Below, piece by piece: positions 19,328-28,913 of a DNA stretch of 64,000 nucleotides. Within the stretch, counting starts at the first letter, position 1, and every line of letters begins with the position of its first letter. The position numbers and the translations under genes are program-made. This stretch comes from Streptomyces cathayae (lineage in GTDB: Bacteria; Actinomycetota; Actinomycetes; Streptomycetales; Streptomycetaceae). Below the pieces are notes generated by a model. That model saw only the letters and a list, made by a program, of their open reading frames with translations. It made no database searches and was not told the DNA's origin. The DNA is taken from assembly GCF_029760955.1 (NCBI RefSeq), contig NZ_CP121682.1:3968001-4032000 (forward strand), in the 5' to 3' direction.

Positions 19328-20445
19328 ACCCGCCGCACCGTTCCCTCGGCCACGACGCACCGCGTCCCCGCCAGCGCACGGGGAACGTCGTCGTCGACGG
19401 CCGCGGTCACCAGGACCTGCTCCCCCGGCGCGACGAGCTCGGCGAGGCGCTCGCGGCGGCGCGCGTCCAGCTCGGCGAAGACGTCGTCGAGCACCAGCAC
19501 CGGCTCGTTGCCCTCGGCCCGCAGCAGGTCGTAGGAGGCCAGGCGCAGCGCCAGGGCATAGGACCAGGACTCGCCGTGGGAGGCGTAGCCCTTGGCCGGC
19601 AGCTGGCCGAGCTTGAGCAGCAGATCGTCCCGGTGCGGGCCGACCAGGGTGACGCCCCGGTCGACCTCCTGCTTGCGCGCCTCGGCGAGAGCCGCCGACA
19701 CCTGCTCGAACAGGTCCTCGCGGGTGTGCGCCTCACCGGGCGCCGACGGCTTGTACTCCAGGGCGACGGGCCCGCCGCCCGGTGCGAGCTGTTCGTACGC
19801 CTTGTCGGCGAGCGGCTGGATCGCGGCGATCAGATCCAGCCGCTGAGCCAGCAGTTCGGCACCCGCACGCGCGAGATGCTGGTCCCAGACGTCCAGAGTG
19901 GACAGATCCATGGTGCGCCCGCCGTGCCGACGGGCCAGCGCGGCCGACTTCAGCAGCGTGTTGCGCTGCTTGAGGATCCGGTCGTAATCGGAACGGACAC
20001 CCGCCATCCGCGGGGAACGGGCCGTGATCAGATCGTCCAGGAAGCGGCGCCGCTCGCCGGGATCACCCTTCACCAGGGCGAGATCCTCGGGCGCGAACAG
20101 CACGGTGCGGACGATCCCCAGCACGTCCCGGGGCCTGACCTGTGAGGATCTGTTGATACGGGCACGATTGGCGCGGCCCGGGTTCAGCTCGAGCTCGACG
20201 AGCTGCTGCCGCTCGCCCTGCCGGACCTGGGCCCGGATGATCGCTCGGTCGGCGCCCATGCGCACCAGCGGGGCGTCGGAGGAGACACGGTGGCTGCCGA
20301 GTGTGGCGAGATAGCCGACCGCCTCGACGAGATTCGTCTTGCCCTGCCCGTTGGGGCCGACGAAGGCCGTCACCCCCGGGTCGAGCGGGACCTCGACCCG
20401 GGGATAGGAGCGAAAATCGGCCAGCGACAGATGCGTGACGTGCAT
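19324..20445 (-). CDS. recF: DNA replication and repair protein RecF
   Basis: SMC-like ATPase of 373 residues that works with RecO/RecR to load RecA at single-stranded gaps and restart forks. Walker A GPNGQGKT is at 30-37, the ABC signature region SYALALRLA near 290, and Walker [15 protein letters not shown] near 315. The start sequence [14 protein letters not shown] is typical. The ATG has GGGGGAGG 13 bases upstream. It is followed without a gap by the DUF721/DciA gene; gnd lies 109 bp upstream. Confidence 0.98.
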   Translation of the reverse strand: MHVTHLSLADFRSYPRVEVPLDPGVTAFVGPNGQGKTNLVEAVGYLATLGSHRVSSDAPLVRMGADRAIIRAQVRQGERQQLVELELNPGRANRARINRSSQVRPRDVLGIVRTVLFAPEDLALVKGDPGERRRFLDDLITARSPRMAGVRSDYDRILKQRNTLLKSAALARRHGGRTMDLSTLDVWDQHLARAGAELLAQRLDLIAAIQPLADKAYEQLAPGGGPVALEYKPSAPGEAHTREDLFEQVSAALAEARKQEVDRGVTLVGPHRDDLLLKLGQLPAKGYASHGESWSYALALRLASYDLLRAEGNEPVLVLDDVFAELDARRRERLAELVAPGEQVLVTAAVDDDVPRALAGTRCVVAEGTVRRV

Positions 20446-20554
20446 GATCGTGCGCCGACCTCCCCCGGCGTTGTGGACCGTCGTGCGGTCCTGCGGACGA
20501 CAGCCAGGGATGCCCCGTGGCTGCTGCTGTGGCCTCTCTCGGCCGCTCTGTGGA

Positions 20555-21430
20555 CTACTTCTTCTCGACCGCGTGCCCGCCGAACTGATTGCGCAGCGCC
20601 GCGATCATCTTCATCTGCGGCGAGTCCTCCTGGCGGGAGGCGAACCGCGCGAACAGCGACGCGGTGATCGCCGGCAGCGGGACCGCGTGGTCGATCGCGG
20701 CCTCCACAGTCCAGCGTCCCTCACCGGAGTCCTGTGCATAACCCCGGAGGTTGTCCAGGTGCTCGTCCTCGTGCAGCGCGTTCACCGCGAGATCGAGGAG
20801 CCAGGAGCGGATGACGGTGCCCTCCTGCCAGGAACGGAAGACCTCCCGGACGTCGGTCACCGAGTCGACCTTCTCCAGGAGCTCCCAGCCCTCGGCATAG
20901 GCCTGCATCATCGCGTACTCGATGCCGTTGTGGACCATCTTGGCGAAGTGGCCCGCGCCGACCTTGCCCGCGTGCACCGAGCCGAAGTCGCCCTCCGGCT
21001 TGAGGGCGTCGAAGACCGGCTGCACCTTGGCGACGTTCTCCTTGTCGCCGCCGTACATCAGCGCGTAGCCGTTCTCCAGGCCCCAGACGCCGCCGGAGAC
21101 ACCGCAGTCGACGAAACCTATGCCCCTGGCCGCCAGTTCCTCGGCGTGCTTCTCGTCGTCCGTCCAGCGGGAGTTCCCGCCGTCCACGACGACATCGCCG
21201 GGCTGGAGCAGCTCTGCGAGCTCATCGACGGTCGACTGCGTCGCCCGGCCGGCCGGGACCATCACCCAGACCACGCGCGGGCCCTCGAGCTTGCCCACAA
21301 GTTCTTCCAGGCTGTGGACATCGGCGAGGTCCGGGTTGCGGTCGTATCCGACGACGGTGTGGCCCGCGCGGCGGATCCGCTCCCGCATGTTGCCGCCCAT
21401 CTTGCCGAGGCCGACGAGACCGAGCTCCAT
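20555..21430 (-). CDS. gnd: 6-phosphogluconate dehydrogenase, decarboxylating
   Basis: Oxidises 6-phosphogluconate to ribulose 5-phosphate in the pentose phosphate pathway. It is the short 291-residue form. The Rossmann start [12 protein letters not shown] lacks the NRxxS NADP motif and has YDRNP, which suggests NAD preference (inference). Substrate-site segments [16 protein letters not shown] and [13 protein letters not shown], with the catalytic Lys, are present. The ATG follows AAGGAACACAACTG. Insertion of gnd between dnaN and recF is characteristic of Streptomyces and splits an otherwise near-universal dnaN-recF pair. Confidence 0.96.
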   Translation of the reverse strand: MELGLVGLGKMGGNMRERIRRAGHTVVGYDRNPDLADVHSLEELVGKLEGPRVVWVMVPAGRATQSTVDELAELLQPGDVVVDGGNSRWTDDEKHAEELAARGIGFVDCGVSGGVWGLENGYALMYGGDKENVAKVQPVFDALKPEGDFGSVHAGKVGAGHFAKMVHNGIEYAMMQAYAEGWELLEKVDSVTDVREVFRSWQEGTVIRSWLLDLAVNALHEDEHLDNLRGYAQDSGEGRWTVEAAIDHAVPLPAITASLFARFASRQEDSPQMKMIAALRNQFGGHAVEKK

Positions 21431-21691
21431 CAGTTGTGTTCCTTAGGTTGCGACGTGGCATGGCGGCACGGACGTGCCGCGGCACTTACGTACCGACACG
21501 ACCCTAAACCCGGGCGCTCACGCACATCTGTGGGCATACGCGCTCATGCGCACGCCCTCACCTGCGGCTTCGCTCACGGCCACTTCCGGGCCCGGCTCTG
21601 GCCGGTATCCACGATCCGGTGTCCACCGGGCCCGGAAGGACTGTGCACAACTGTGGACTGCCGGGGGCAGCCGCGGACGGGTGGTACGACG
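21431..21691. other. gnd-dnaN spacer with DnaA-box-like 9-mers
   Basis: A 261-bp spacer with four imperfect DnaA-box-like 9-mers in its dnaN-proximal third: GTATCCACG 21605-21613, GTGTCCACC 21619-21627, TGTGCACAA 21642-21650 and TGTGGACTG 21652-21660. No gene is seen. It probably carries the gnd promoter. Confidence 0.45.
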
Positions 21692-22822
21692 TCAGCCGCT
21701 GAGCCGCACCGGCATGATCAGGTACTTGTAGGCGTCGTCCGCCTCCGCGTCCACCGCGGGCCTGCCGCTGAGCAGCGCGGGCTTGGTGGACGTGGTGAAC
21801 GACAGCTGCGCCACCGGGGAGTCGATGGCGCTCAGACCGTCCAGCAGGAACGTCGGGTTGAAGGCGATCGAGATGTCATCGCCCTCCAGCTGGGCGTCGA
21901 CCCTTTCCACAGCCTGTGCGTCGTCACTGGAGCCGGCCTCCAGGATGAGCACACCCTGCTCGAAGCTGAGCCGCACCGGGGTGTTGCGCTCGGCGACCAG
22001 GGCCACGCGCTTGACGGCCTCCACGAAGGGGGCGGTCTCGATGACGGCGACGCTGTTGAACTCGGTCGGGAACAGCGTGCGGTACTTCGGGAGGTCGCCC
22101 TCCAGCAGCCGTGTGGTGGTGCGGCGGCCCGCTCCTTCGAAGCCGATCAGGCCCTCGCCCGCGCCCGAGCCGGACAGCGCGAGGATCACCTGGTCGCCAC
22201 TGGTCAGCGCCTTGGCGGTGTCCAGGAGCGTCTTCGCGGGCACCAGGGCGACCGCCGAGGCCTCCGGGTCCTCCGGCTTCCACAGGAACTCGCGGACCGC
22301 GAAGCGGTAGCGGTCGGTGGAGGCCAGCGTCACCGTGTCGCCCTCGATCTCGATGCGCACACCGGTCAGGACGGGAAGGGTGTCGTCCCGGCCGGCCGCG
22401 ATGGCGACCTGCTGCACGGCGGAGGCGAAGACCTCACCGGGGACGGTGCCCGTCGCGTTCGGCATCTGGGGCAGGGCCGGGTACTCCTCCACCGGCAGGG
22501 TGTGGAGTGTGAATCGCGAGGAGCCGCACACCACGGTCGCCCGTACACCGTCTGTGGAGATCTCCACCGGCCGGTTGGGGAGCGCGCGGGAGATGTCGGC
22601 GAGCAGACGGCCCGAGACGAGGACGGTGCCCTCTTCCTCGACCTCCGCCTCCACCGAGACCCGTGCGGAGACCTCGTAGTCGAAGCTGGACAGGCTCAGC
22701 TGCCCCTCCTCGGCCTTCAGCAGCAAGCCGGCGAGGACCGGCGCCGGCGGACGGGCCGGGAGGCTGCGCGCAGCCCAGGCCACTGCCTCCGCGAGTACGT
22801 CGCGTTCCACCCGGATCTTCAC
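21692..22822 (-). CDS. dnaN: DNA polymerase III sliding clamp (beta)
   Basis: Ring-forming processivity clamp of 376 residues, the S. coelicolor length. Three topologically similar clamp domains are present: first about 1-120 (KIRVERDVLAEAVAWAARSL), second about 125-250 (VAIAAGRDDTLPVLTGV), third about 255-376 ending DAYKYLIMPVRLSG, the conserved clamp tail that shapes the peptide-binding pocket. GTG at 22822 has AGGAGG nine bases upstream; a longer frame would add 38 acidic residues unlike any clamp. Its promoter lies at the edge of oriC. Confidence 0.98.
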   Translation of the reverse strand: MKIRVERDVLAEAVAWAARSLPARPPAPVLAGLLLKAEEGQLSLSSFDYEVSARVSVEAEVEEEGTVLVSGRLLADISRALPNRPVEISTDGVRATVVCGSSRFTLHTLPVEEYPALPQMPNATGTVPGEVFASAVQQVAIAAGRDDTLPVLTGVRIEIEGDTVTLASTDRYRFAVREFLWKPEDPEASAVALVPAKTLLDTAKALTSGDQVILALSGSGAGEGLIGFEGAGRRTTTRLLEGDLPKYRTLFPTEFNSVAVIETAPFVEAVKRVALVAERNTPVRLSFEQGVLILEAGSSDDAQAVERVDAQLEGDDISIAFNPTFLLDGLSAIDSPVAQLSFTTSTKPALLSGRPAVDAEADDAYKYLIMPVRLSG

Positions 22823-23003
22823 CGTAAGCCGCCTCCTGCTGTTGCCGGCGTTCTCACGCCCTGCTTCGCCTTCGTCGTCTGCCTCGGTGTCGTCGGCCTC
22901 TGTGAGGGAAGGACACCGGGGACCAGTCTGACGCACTGCACTGACAGTAGGTGCCCCTCGGGGTCAAGTCATGACGAGCGGCAGTCGGCGTCGAACCGGC
23001 AAG

Positions 23004-23576
23004 TTGTGCACAGGACCCTCTTCGAAGCGGATTCCTCACTCTCTCTAGTTGGGAGTAGTAGTAGGGCCTGTGGATACCGTGGATAACCTCGTTTTCCCAG
23101 CTCAGGGCCAAGATTTTGTCCACCGGGCCTGTGGGCGGAGGCGGTGGACAACTCGGGGTTTCTGTGGAGAACAAAAAGTTCTGCACACTCCGTCCCCAGG
23201 GAGGGGCGAGTTCTCCCCAGCTCCGTCCCCAGGTTTGCCGGGCTTTCCCACAGGCAGCCGCGGCACCCTGCTGTGACGCCTTTCACTCGACCCGGTGAGG
23301 AGGCGGGCGGCGTTGCCGAACAGTGGACAGGCGTGTGGAGAAGTGCCTGATCACTGGGGACAACCGGCCTCACCCTGTGGGTTGCCGGTGGAAAACTTTA
23401 TCCACAGCCTGTGGATCACCGTCTCGTCCACAGCCTGTGGAGATCGTTTGTCCACGAATCCACAGCCGGTTGACCTGGCTCGATGGTGCCCCAACAGGCA
23501 GGGCTGTGGATAGTTTCGGGACAACTTCGCAGTCCCCAGGATGTGGACGGGAGAAAGTTGCCACATCTGTGGAGGA
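23004..23576. other. oriC: Replication origin oriC with about 20 DnaA boxes
   Basis: The dnaN-dnaA spacer (22823-23777) contains roughly twenty 9-mers on both strands resembling TTGTCCACA, including TTGTGCACA 23004, TGTGGATAC 23069, CGTGGATAA 23078, TTGTCCACC 23116, GGTGGACAA 23143, TGTGGAGAA 23163 and 23334, TTATCCACA 23398 (perfect), TGTGGATCA 23410, TCGTCCACA 23424, TGTGGAGAT 23436, TTGTCCACG 23448, TGTGGATAG 23505 and TGTGGACGG 23542. The densest run (23398-23465) has six boxes in 68 bases. A TAG-triplet element beside the boxes at 23069-23086 is the likely unwinding site. Large box number and the dnaA-dnaN position are typical of Streptomyces oriC. Confidence 0.97.
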
Positions 23577-23708
23577 CAGCCGTAACCCGGTGCCGAAATC
23601 GAACAGTGGACGGGACCCCGAGGGACGGGACACTGCCGACCGCGAGGGTCGGCTCTCGGCGGCCGACGGGCGAGCGCAGGTCGGCGGCGGGCGCACAAGG
23701 GCGGGTCG

Positions 23709-23771
23709 GCAGGCGCACGAAGAAGGGCGTTCCCGGAGGTGGTCCGGGGACGCCCTTCTTCGTGCGCCTGC
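23709..23771 (-). terminator. Very strong terminator of dnaA at the oriC border
   Basis: A 28-bp stem (23709-23736 with 23744-23771) with one G-T wobble and a seven-base loop, beginning six bases beyond the dnaA stop on the minus strand. It would stop dnaA transcription before it enters the DnaA-box array. Confidence 0.9.
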
Positions 23772-23777
23772 GGGCGC

Positions 23778-25715
23778 TCAGCCGGCCTTGATGCGGTTGG
23801 TGAGCTCGGTGACCTGGTTGTAGATGGAGCGTCGCTCCGCCATCAGATTGCGGATCTTGCGGTCCGCGTGCATCACCGTCGTGTGGTCGCGGCCGCCGAA
23901 CAGCGCACCGATCTTCGGCAGCGACAGGTCCGTCAGCTCACGGCACAGGTACATCGCGATCTGCCGTGCGGTCACCAGGGCGCGGCCGCGCGAGGTGCCG
24001 CACAGGTCCTCGACCGTGAGCCCGAAGTAGTCGGCGGTCGCGCTCATGATGGCCGTCGAGGTGATCTCCGGCGCGGAGTCGTCGCCGCCGGGGATCAGAT
24101 CCTTCAGGACGACCTCCGTCAGCCCGAGGTCCACCGGCTGCCGGTTGAGCGAGGCGAACGCCGTCACCCGGATCAGCGCGCCCTCCAGCTCGCGGATGTT
24201 GCGCGAGATCCGGGAGGCGATGAACTCCAGCACCTCGGGCGGGGCGTTGAGCTGCTCCTGCACCGCCTTCTTGCGCAGGATCGCGATCCGCGTCTCCAGC
24301 TCCGGAGGCTGGACGTCGGTGATCAGACCCCACTCGAAACGGTTCCGCAGCCGGTCCTCCAGCGTCACCAGCTGCTTGGGCGGCCGGTCGCTGGAGAGCA
24401 CGATCTGCTTGTTGGCGTTGTGCAGCGTGTTGAAGGTGTGGAAGAACTCCTCCTGCGTCGACTCCTTGTCCGCGAGGAACTGGATGTCGTCGACGAGCAG
24501 GATGTCCATCTCCCGGTACCGCTTGCGGAAGCTGTCGCCCTTGCCGTCGCGGATGGAGTTGATGAACTCGTTGGTGAACTCCTCCGAGCTCACGTACCGC
24601 ACCCGCGTGCCGGGGTAGAGACTGCGCGCGTAGTGCCCGATCGCGTGCAGCAGGTGGGTCTTGCCGAGTCCGGACTCCCCGTAGATGAACAGGGGGTTGT
24701 ACGCCTTCGCGGGTGCCTCGGCGACCGCCACCGCCGCCGCGTGCGCGAAGCGGTTGGAGGCGCCGATGACGAACGTGTCGAAGAGGTACTTCGGGTTCAG
24801 CCGCGCGGTCGGCTCACCGGGGCCGGCCGCCGGCGCGGGCTGTGCGGCCAGCGGGCCGGGTGCCCCGCTCGTGGGCAGGTTCGGGCCGACGGGGCCACCG
24901 CGGTGGACGTGCCCCGAGCCGGACGGGGGCTCGGGAAGCTCGCGGCGGGCGGCGTCGCGCTGGTCGTAGTCACCGCGGTCGTAGCCGCCACGGTCGTAGT
25001 TACTGCGGTCGTACTCCGCGCGTGACGATTCGTAGTCGGAACGCTGCTGTTCGTAGGAGGAGCGTTCCGGCGGCTGCGGGCGGTAGTCCGGTGAGGGCGC
25101 GCCGCCGTAGCCGTCCTGGGGGCCGTAGGCGTTCTGCGAAGGCGAGGCGTACGGGTCGCGGTCGGGGAAGCCGAGGCGCTGCTGCTGCCAGCCGTACTCG
25201 TCCTGACCCGGTCGCGGCCAGGAGCTGGGCTCCGGGCGCTGGTACTCCGAGGGGTAGGCGGGGCGGGCGGTGGGCAGCTGGTCACCGGGCGGCCCGGGGT
25301 CCTGGTCGGCGCGGCGCCGGCCGTAGCCCTCGTACTGCTCGTGCCCTTGACGGTCCGGCCGGTCCTGCCGGGCGGAAGGGAGCTCGGGCTCCTCGTAGCG
25401 CGGCTGGGGGCGGGCGACCGGCGGAGCCGGGGGCTCTCCCGCGGAGTCGTCGACGGTGATGGCGATGCGGATGGGACGCCCGCACTCGCGGCTCAGGCTT
25501 TCGCTGACGATCGGCGCGAGGCGACCCTCGAGCACGCCCTTGGCGAACTCGTTCGGCACGGCGAGCAGCGCGGTGTCGGCGACCAGCGCCAGCGGCTGGC
25601 AGCGCCGGATCCAGTGCTCGTCCTTCCCCTCGACTCCCTGGCTCCGGCCCTCACCGAGCAGTTCTTCCAGTACGCGTGGCCACACTGCGGCAAGATCGGC
25701 AGGTACGTCAGCCAC
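23778..25715 (-). CDS. dnaA: Chromosomal replication initiator DnaA
   Basis: AAA+ initiator of 645 residues that binds the oriC boxes and opens the duplex. Domain I (about 1-100, [11 protein letters not shown]...IAITVDDS) is followed by an unusually long Pro/Gln/Tyr/Asp/Arg-rich domain II of some 200 residues, a Streptomyces hallmark; then AAA+ domain III with Walker [10 protein letters not shown], Walker [11 protein letters not shown] and sensor [10 protein letters not shown]; then domain IV with the DNA-binding signature [14 protein letters not shown] at 25715 matches the S. coelicolor start; the ribosome binding site is weak (GAGAG). The upstream paired boxes suggest autoregulation. Confidence 0.98.
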   Translation of the reverse strand: MADVPADLAAVWPRVLEELLGEGRSQGVEGKDEHWIRRCQPLALVADTALLAVPNEFAKGVLEGRLAPIVSESLSRECGRPIRIAITVDDSAGEPPAPPVARPQPRYEEPELPSARQDRPDRQGHEQYEGYGRRRADQDPGPPGDQLPTARPAYPSEYQRPEPSSWPRPGQDEYGWQQQRLGFPDRDPYASPSQNAYGPQDGYGGAPSPDYRPQPPERSSYEQQRSDYESSRAEYDRSNYDRGGYDRGDYDQRDAARRELPEPPSGSGHVHRGGPVGPNLPTSGAPGPLAAQPAPAAGPGEPTARLNPKYLFDTFVIGASNRFAHAAAVAVAEAPAKAYNPLFIYGESGLGKTHLLHAIGHYARSLYPGTRVRYVSSEEFTNEFINSIRDGKGDSFRKRYREMDILLVDDIQFLADKESTQEEFFHTFNTLHNANKQIVLSSDRPPKQLVTLEDRLRNRFEWGLITDVQPPELETRIAILRKKAVQEQLNAPPEVLEFIASRISRNIRELEGALIRVTAFASLNRQPVDLGLTEVVLKDLIPGGDDSAPEITSTAIMSATADYFGLTVEDLCGTSRGRALVTARQIAMYLCRELTDLSLPKIGALFGGRDHTTVMHADRKIRNLMAERRSIYNQVTELTNRIKAG

Positions 25716-26092
25716 AGGGCACGCTCTCTCACAGGTCCCTCGAACGTGTGATTCGGGGACGGGTCGGGGGTGGTAAAGGGGGTGGTCGAGGGACAAAGGA
25801 ACGAATCGGAGTTCCGTCACGGTAGTCAGGGCGGACGGTACGGTTCAAGTCGTTGTCCCCAGCCTGTGGACAAGTGTCCCCCCGCGGCCGCTGGTTTGAC
25901 CGAAGGAGGCAGCCGCGCGTACCGTGACGAGGTCGAGTTGTCGATGGCTGCTGCCGCCTGCCTCCGATGGGCACAGATCACGCAAGTTGATCGGTCAGCG
26001 GTGCACTCGGGCGTAACGCGAGCTACTCGTGGGCGCACGGTGACAGCCAGGACGGCACCCCGCAATCAACGACATCTTTCTGGAGCCCCCGA
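25716..26092. other. Divergent dnaA-rpmH spacer
   Basis: A 377-bp spacer separating dnaA from the rpmH operon. The dnaA promoter and paired DnaA boxes at 25819-25873 are listed separately. A TTGATC element at 25987-25992 might be the -35 of the rpmH promoter, with only a poor -10 (CGTAAC) 19 bp on. No gene is seen. Confidence 0.5.
25819..25873 (-). promoter_or_regulatory. dnaA promoter with paired DnaA boxes upstream
   Basis: On the minus strand a -35-like TTGAAC (25848-25843) and -10-like TACCGT (25824-25819) are 18 bp apart. Directly upstream lie two inverted 9-mers, TTGTCCCCA 25853-25861 and TGTGGACAA 25865-25873 (a perfect box in reverse). This is the arrangement expected for DnaA autorepression as reported for Streptomyces dnaA; the promoter hexamers are inferred. 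Confidence 0.55.
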
Positions 26093-26230
26093 GTGAGCAA
26101 GCGCACCTTCCAGCCGAACAACCGTCGTCGCGCGAAGACCCACGGCTTCCGGCTGCGTATGCGCACCCGTGCCGGCCGCGCGATTCTCGCGTCCCGCCGT
26201 GGCAAGGGTCGCGCCCGCCTGTCCGCCTGA
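26093..26230 (+). CDS. rpmH: 50S ribosomal protein L34
   Basis: A 45-residue basic ribosomal protein of the large subunit, full length, with the invariant start KRTFQPN and the [21 protein letters not shown] core. It begins with GTG at 26093 (GTGAGCAAGCGC), preceded by TGGAG. First gene of the rpmH-rnpA-yidD-yidC-jag-rsmG run. Confidence 0.99.
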   Translation: MSKRTFQPNNRRRAKTHGFRLRMRTRAGRAILASRRGKGRARLSA

Positions 26231-26251
26231 TCCCGATCAGGTCATGACGTC

Positions 26252-26623
26252 GTGCTGCCCACCGACAACCGGCTGAGGCGGCGCGAGGACTTCGCGACCG
26301 CGGTACGACGAGGACGCCGGGCCGGACGCAGGCACCTCGTCGTACACCTTCGCAGCGGTGCTACGGACCCGCACGTGCCGGGGGAGAGCGCTCCCCCGGC
26401 ACGTGCGGGTTTCGTCGTGAGCAAGGCTGTGGGGGGAGCGGTCGTGCGGAACAAGGTGAAGCGCAGACTTCGCCACCTGATGCGCGACCGAATGGCCCTG
26501 CTGCCCCCCGGTAGCCTGGTAGTCGTACGCGCGCTGCCCGAAGCGGGTGACGCCGACCATGCACAACTGGCCCAAGACCTGGATGCCGCTCTGCAGCGGC
26601 TGCTGGGAGGGGGCACGCGATGA
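26252..26623 (+). CDS. rnpA: Ribonuclease P protein component
   Basis: Protein subunit of RNase P, which matures tRNA 5' ends with the rnpB RNA. 123 residues, GTG start. It has the family start [20 protein letters not shown] and the RNR signature [15 protein letters not shown]. Between beta strands, residues about 39-53 ([15 protein letters not shown]) form an insertion encoded by a 20-bp perfect inverted repeat at 26367-26410, which would fold into a very stable mRNA hairpin inside the reading frame. The stop overlaps the yidD start (ATGA). Confidence 0.97.
   Translation: MLPTDNRLRRREDFATAVRRGRRAGRRHLVVHLRSGATDPHVPGESAPPARAGFVVSKAVGGAVVRNKVKRRLRHLMRDRMALLPPGSLVVVRALPEAGDADHAQLAQDLDAALQRLLGGGTR
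26367..26410 (+). repeat. Perfect 20-bp inverted repeat inside rnpA
   Basis: Arms 26367-26386 and 26391-26410 are perfectly complementary and leave a four-base AGCG loop. The stem is almost entirely G-C (central part GTGCCGGGGGAG). It keeps the rnpA frame open. Possible roles are RNase III processing, ribosome pausing or attenuation of the downstream yidD-yidC genes; none is proven. Confidence 0.85.
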
Positions 26624-26994
26624 AGTACCCGCTGCTGGTTCTGATCAAGCTCTATCAGTGGACGATCAGTCCGCTGCTCGGGCCTGTATGCAAGTACTAC
26701 CCGTCGTGTTCCCACTACGGCTACACGGCCATCGACCGGCACGGTGCCATCAAGGGCACAGCACTCACGGCCTGGCGCATCCTGCGGTGCAATCCGTGGT
26801 CGCTGGGCGGTGTGGACCATGTCCCGCCGCGCAAGCGCCCGCGGTGGCACGAAATGCTGCGTGACGCCTGGCGTGCACGCAAGGGCGGGCCTGCCTCCGC
26901 CGAACCGGCCACCGAAGGACAGACTTCTTCCGTAAGTCCGACAAGCCCTTCGAGCCCGGCCGCAGAGACCTCGCCCCATGCCCAAGGAGCATGA
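26620..26994 (+). CDS. yidD: Membrane protein insertion efficiency factor YidD
   Basis: A small membrane-associated protein assisting YidC-dependent insertion. Of 124 residues, the first 80 are the conserved YidD domain: amphipathic start [18 protein letters not shown], then [15 protein letters not shown] with the paired cysteines and [13 protein letters not shown]. The last 40 residues are a Streptomyces-type Ser/Pro/Thr-rich tail absent from E. coli YidD. ATG overlaps the rnpA stop, so translation is coupled; yidC follows after three bases. Confidence 0.96.
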   Translation: MKYPLLVLIKLYQWTISPLLGPVCKYYPSCSHYGYTAIDRHGAIKGTALTAWRILRCNPWSLGGVDHVPPRKRPRWHEMLRDAWRARKGGPASAEPATEGQTSSVSPTSPSSPAAETSPHAQGA

Positions 26995-26997
26995 TTA

Positions 26998-28269
26998 GTG
27001 GACACGATTGCCAGCCTCTTCAGCTTCATCACGACACCTGTCTCCTGGGTCATCGTCCAGTTCCACTCCGTGTACGGGGCCATCTTCGGCCCCGACACCG
27101 GGTGGGCCTGGGGCCTGTCCATCGTGTCTCTGGTGATCCTGATCCGTATCTGCCTGATCCCGCTCTTCGTGAAGCAGATCAAGGCGACGCGCGCGATGCA
27201 GACGCTCCAGCCGGAGATGAAGAAGATCCAGGAGCGCTACAAGAACGACAAGCAGCGTCAGTCCGAAGAGATGATGAAGCTGTACAAGGACGCGGGCACC
27301 AACCCGCTCTCCTCGTGCCTTCCCATCCTGGCGCAGTCCCCGTTCTTCTTCGCTCTGTACCACGTGCTCAACAGCATCGCGTCCAACGACACCGTCGGCG
27401 TGATCAACGAGCGTCTGCTGGAGAGTGCGCAGAAGGCGCACATCTTCGGTGCCCCGCTCGCGGCGAAGTTCACGGACAATGCGGACAAGGTCGAGGCCCT
27501 CAACGCCTCCCTGACCGATGTACGCGTCGTCACGGCGCTCATGATCGTGCTGATGTCGCTGTCGCAGTTCTACACGCAGCGCCAGCTGATGACGAAGAAC
27601 GTCGACACCACGGTGAAGACGCCGTTCATGCAGCAGCAGAAGATGCTGATGTACGTCTTCCCCGTCATCTTCGCCGTCTTCGGTATCAACTTCCCGGTCG
27701 GTGTCCTCGTCTACTGGCTGACCACCAACGTGTGGACCATGGGCCAGCAGATGTACGTCATCCACAACAACCCGACGCCGGGTTCCAAGGCGCAGGCCGC
27801 GTACCTGGAGCGCCTTGTCAAGCACGTCACCCACCACGGCAAGACCCGTAACCGCCGTGATCGTGCCGTCGTCAAGGCCATCGTCGCCAAGGGCCGGGAC
27901 CGTAACGAGTACGAGCGCAAGTTCGTCAACGGTCTGAACAAGGCGGGCCTCGCGGCTCAGGCCGACGGTGCCGTGATCAAGAGCGACGCCACGGCCGCCG
28001 CGCAGGCTGAGGACGGCTCTCCGGCCACGACCCAGACCGCGAAGCGTCAGCAGCCCAAGCGGCAGAGCAAGTCCCAGCGTCAGGGCGGTGCAGCGAAGGC
28101 GGCTGGTGAGCCCACCTCGCTGACCAAGACCGAAACGCCCCAGGACGACGTCAAGCCCGCCGCCGCTGCCCAGAAGGGCAACGCGAAGTCCGGCGGAAGC
28201 ACCCGCAGCAGGGCCCAGTCCGGACAGCGCAAGGGTCCGCAGCGGCCCAAGTCCCCGTCCAAGAAGTAA
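26998..28269 (+). CDS. yidC: Membrane protein insertase YidC/Oxa1
   Basis: Inserts membrane proteins alone or with SecYEG. 423 residues. The Oxa1 core (about 1-270) has five membrane segments, the conserved cytoplasmic Arg in [16 protein letters not shown], the helical hairpin [20 protein letters not shown] and the [20 protein letters not shown] motif. A basic, Gln/Lys/Ala-rich cytoplasmic tail of about 150 residues follows and may contact ribosomes. There is no large periplasmic domain, as is normal for Gram-positives. GTG at 26998 has AAGGAG upstream. Confidence 0.97.
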   Translation: MDTIASLFSFITTPVSWVIVQFHSVYGAIFGPDTGWAWGLSIVSLVILIRICLIPLFVKQIKATRAMQTLQPEMKKIQERYKNDKQRQSEEMMKLYKDAGTNPLSSCLPILAQSPFFFALYHVLNSIASNDTVGVINERLLESAQKAHIFGAPLAAKFTDNADKVEALNASLTDVRVVTALMIVLMSLSQFYTQRQLMTKNVDTTVKTPFMQQQKMLMYVFPVIFAVFGINFPVGVLVYWLTTNVWTMGQQMYVIHNNPTPGSKAQAAYLERLVKHVTHHGKTRNRRDRAVVKAIVAKGRDRNEYERKFVNGLNKAGLAAQADGAVIKSDATAAAQAEDGSPATTQTAKRQQPKRQSKSQRQGGAAKAAGEPTSLTKTETPQDDVKPAAAAQKGNAKSGGSTRSRAQSGQRKGPQRPKSPSKK

Positions 28270-28284
28270 GAAGGAGTCCATCCC

Positions 28285-28797
28285 GTGACGGAAGGCACCA
28301 CCTCCACCGCTGCCGAGGGCGCAGACACCCTGACCCGCCTGGAGCAGGAAGGCGAGATCGCAGCGGACTACCTGGAGGGTCTGCTCGACATCGCCGACCT
28401 CGACGGTGACATCGACATGGACGTCGAGGCCGACCGTGCCTCTGTCTCGATCATCAGCGACTCGGCCGGCCGTGACTTGCAGAAGCTGGTCGGTCGGGAC
28501 GGTGAGGTGCTGGAGGCGCTCCAGGAGCTCACGCGTCTGGCCGTGCACCGGGAGACCGGGGACCGCAGTCGGCTCATGCTCGACATCGCGGAGTACCGCG
28601 CCAAGAAGCGGGCCGAGTTGTCCGAGCTGGGCGCGAAGGCCGCCGCAGAGGCCAAGAGCAGCGGTGAGCCCGTGAAGCTCGACCCGATGACGCCGTTCGA
28701 GCGCAAGGTCGTGCACGACGCGGTCAAGGCCGCCGGCTTGAACAGTGAGTCCGAGGGCGAGGAGCCGCAGCGCTTCGTCGTCGTGCTTCCCGCCTGA
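28285..28797 (+). CDS. jag: RNA-binding Jag/KhpB protein (KH-R3H)
   Basis: A 170-residue RNA-binding protein. An acidic N-terminus is followed by a KH domain (about 50-110, with the GRDGEVLEAL GxxG-type loop) and an R3H domain (about 130-168; MTPFERKVVHDAVKAAG ... RFVVVLPA). The N-terminal Jag domain of firmicutes is missing, as in other actinobacteria. GTG at 28285 follows AGGAG, 15 bases after yidC. A role in post-transcriptional control of cell-wall or division genes is known for firmicute relatives only. A 12-bp stem terminator follows. Confidence 0.93.
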   Translation: MTEGTTSTAAEGADTLTRLEQEGEIAADYLEGLLDIADLDGDIDMDVEADRASVSIISDSAGRDLQKLVGRDGEVLEALQELTRLAVHRETGDRSRLMLDIAEYRAKKRAELSELGAKAAAEAKSSGEPVKLDPMTPFERKVVHDAVKAAGLNSESEGEEPQRFVVVLPA

Positions 28798-28814
28798 ACG
28801 GTTCCACGTTCCAC

Positions 28815-28843
28815 CGGCCCCGTCTGTTGCGCAGGCGGGGCCG
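28815..28843 (+). terminator. Terminator after jag
   Basis: A 12-bp stem CGGCCCCGTCTG / CAGGCGGGGCCG with one T-G wobble and a five-base loop, followed by AATTTTG. It separates rpmH-jag from rsmG, which starts 71 bases on. Confidence 0.8.
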
Positions 28844-28913
28844 AATTTTGTCAGCCTGATAGTTCTGTGGTGCCGGCTCCCGAGGCCGGCACGCTACGGA
28901 AGGACGGTCCCCC

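Noticed and set aside
25987..26017. rpmH promoter TTGATC ... CGTAAC
   Set aside because: The -10 is too poor and spacing 19; mentioned only as a possibility in the spacer entry.
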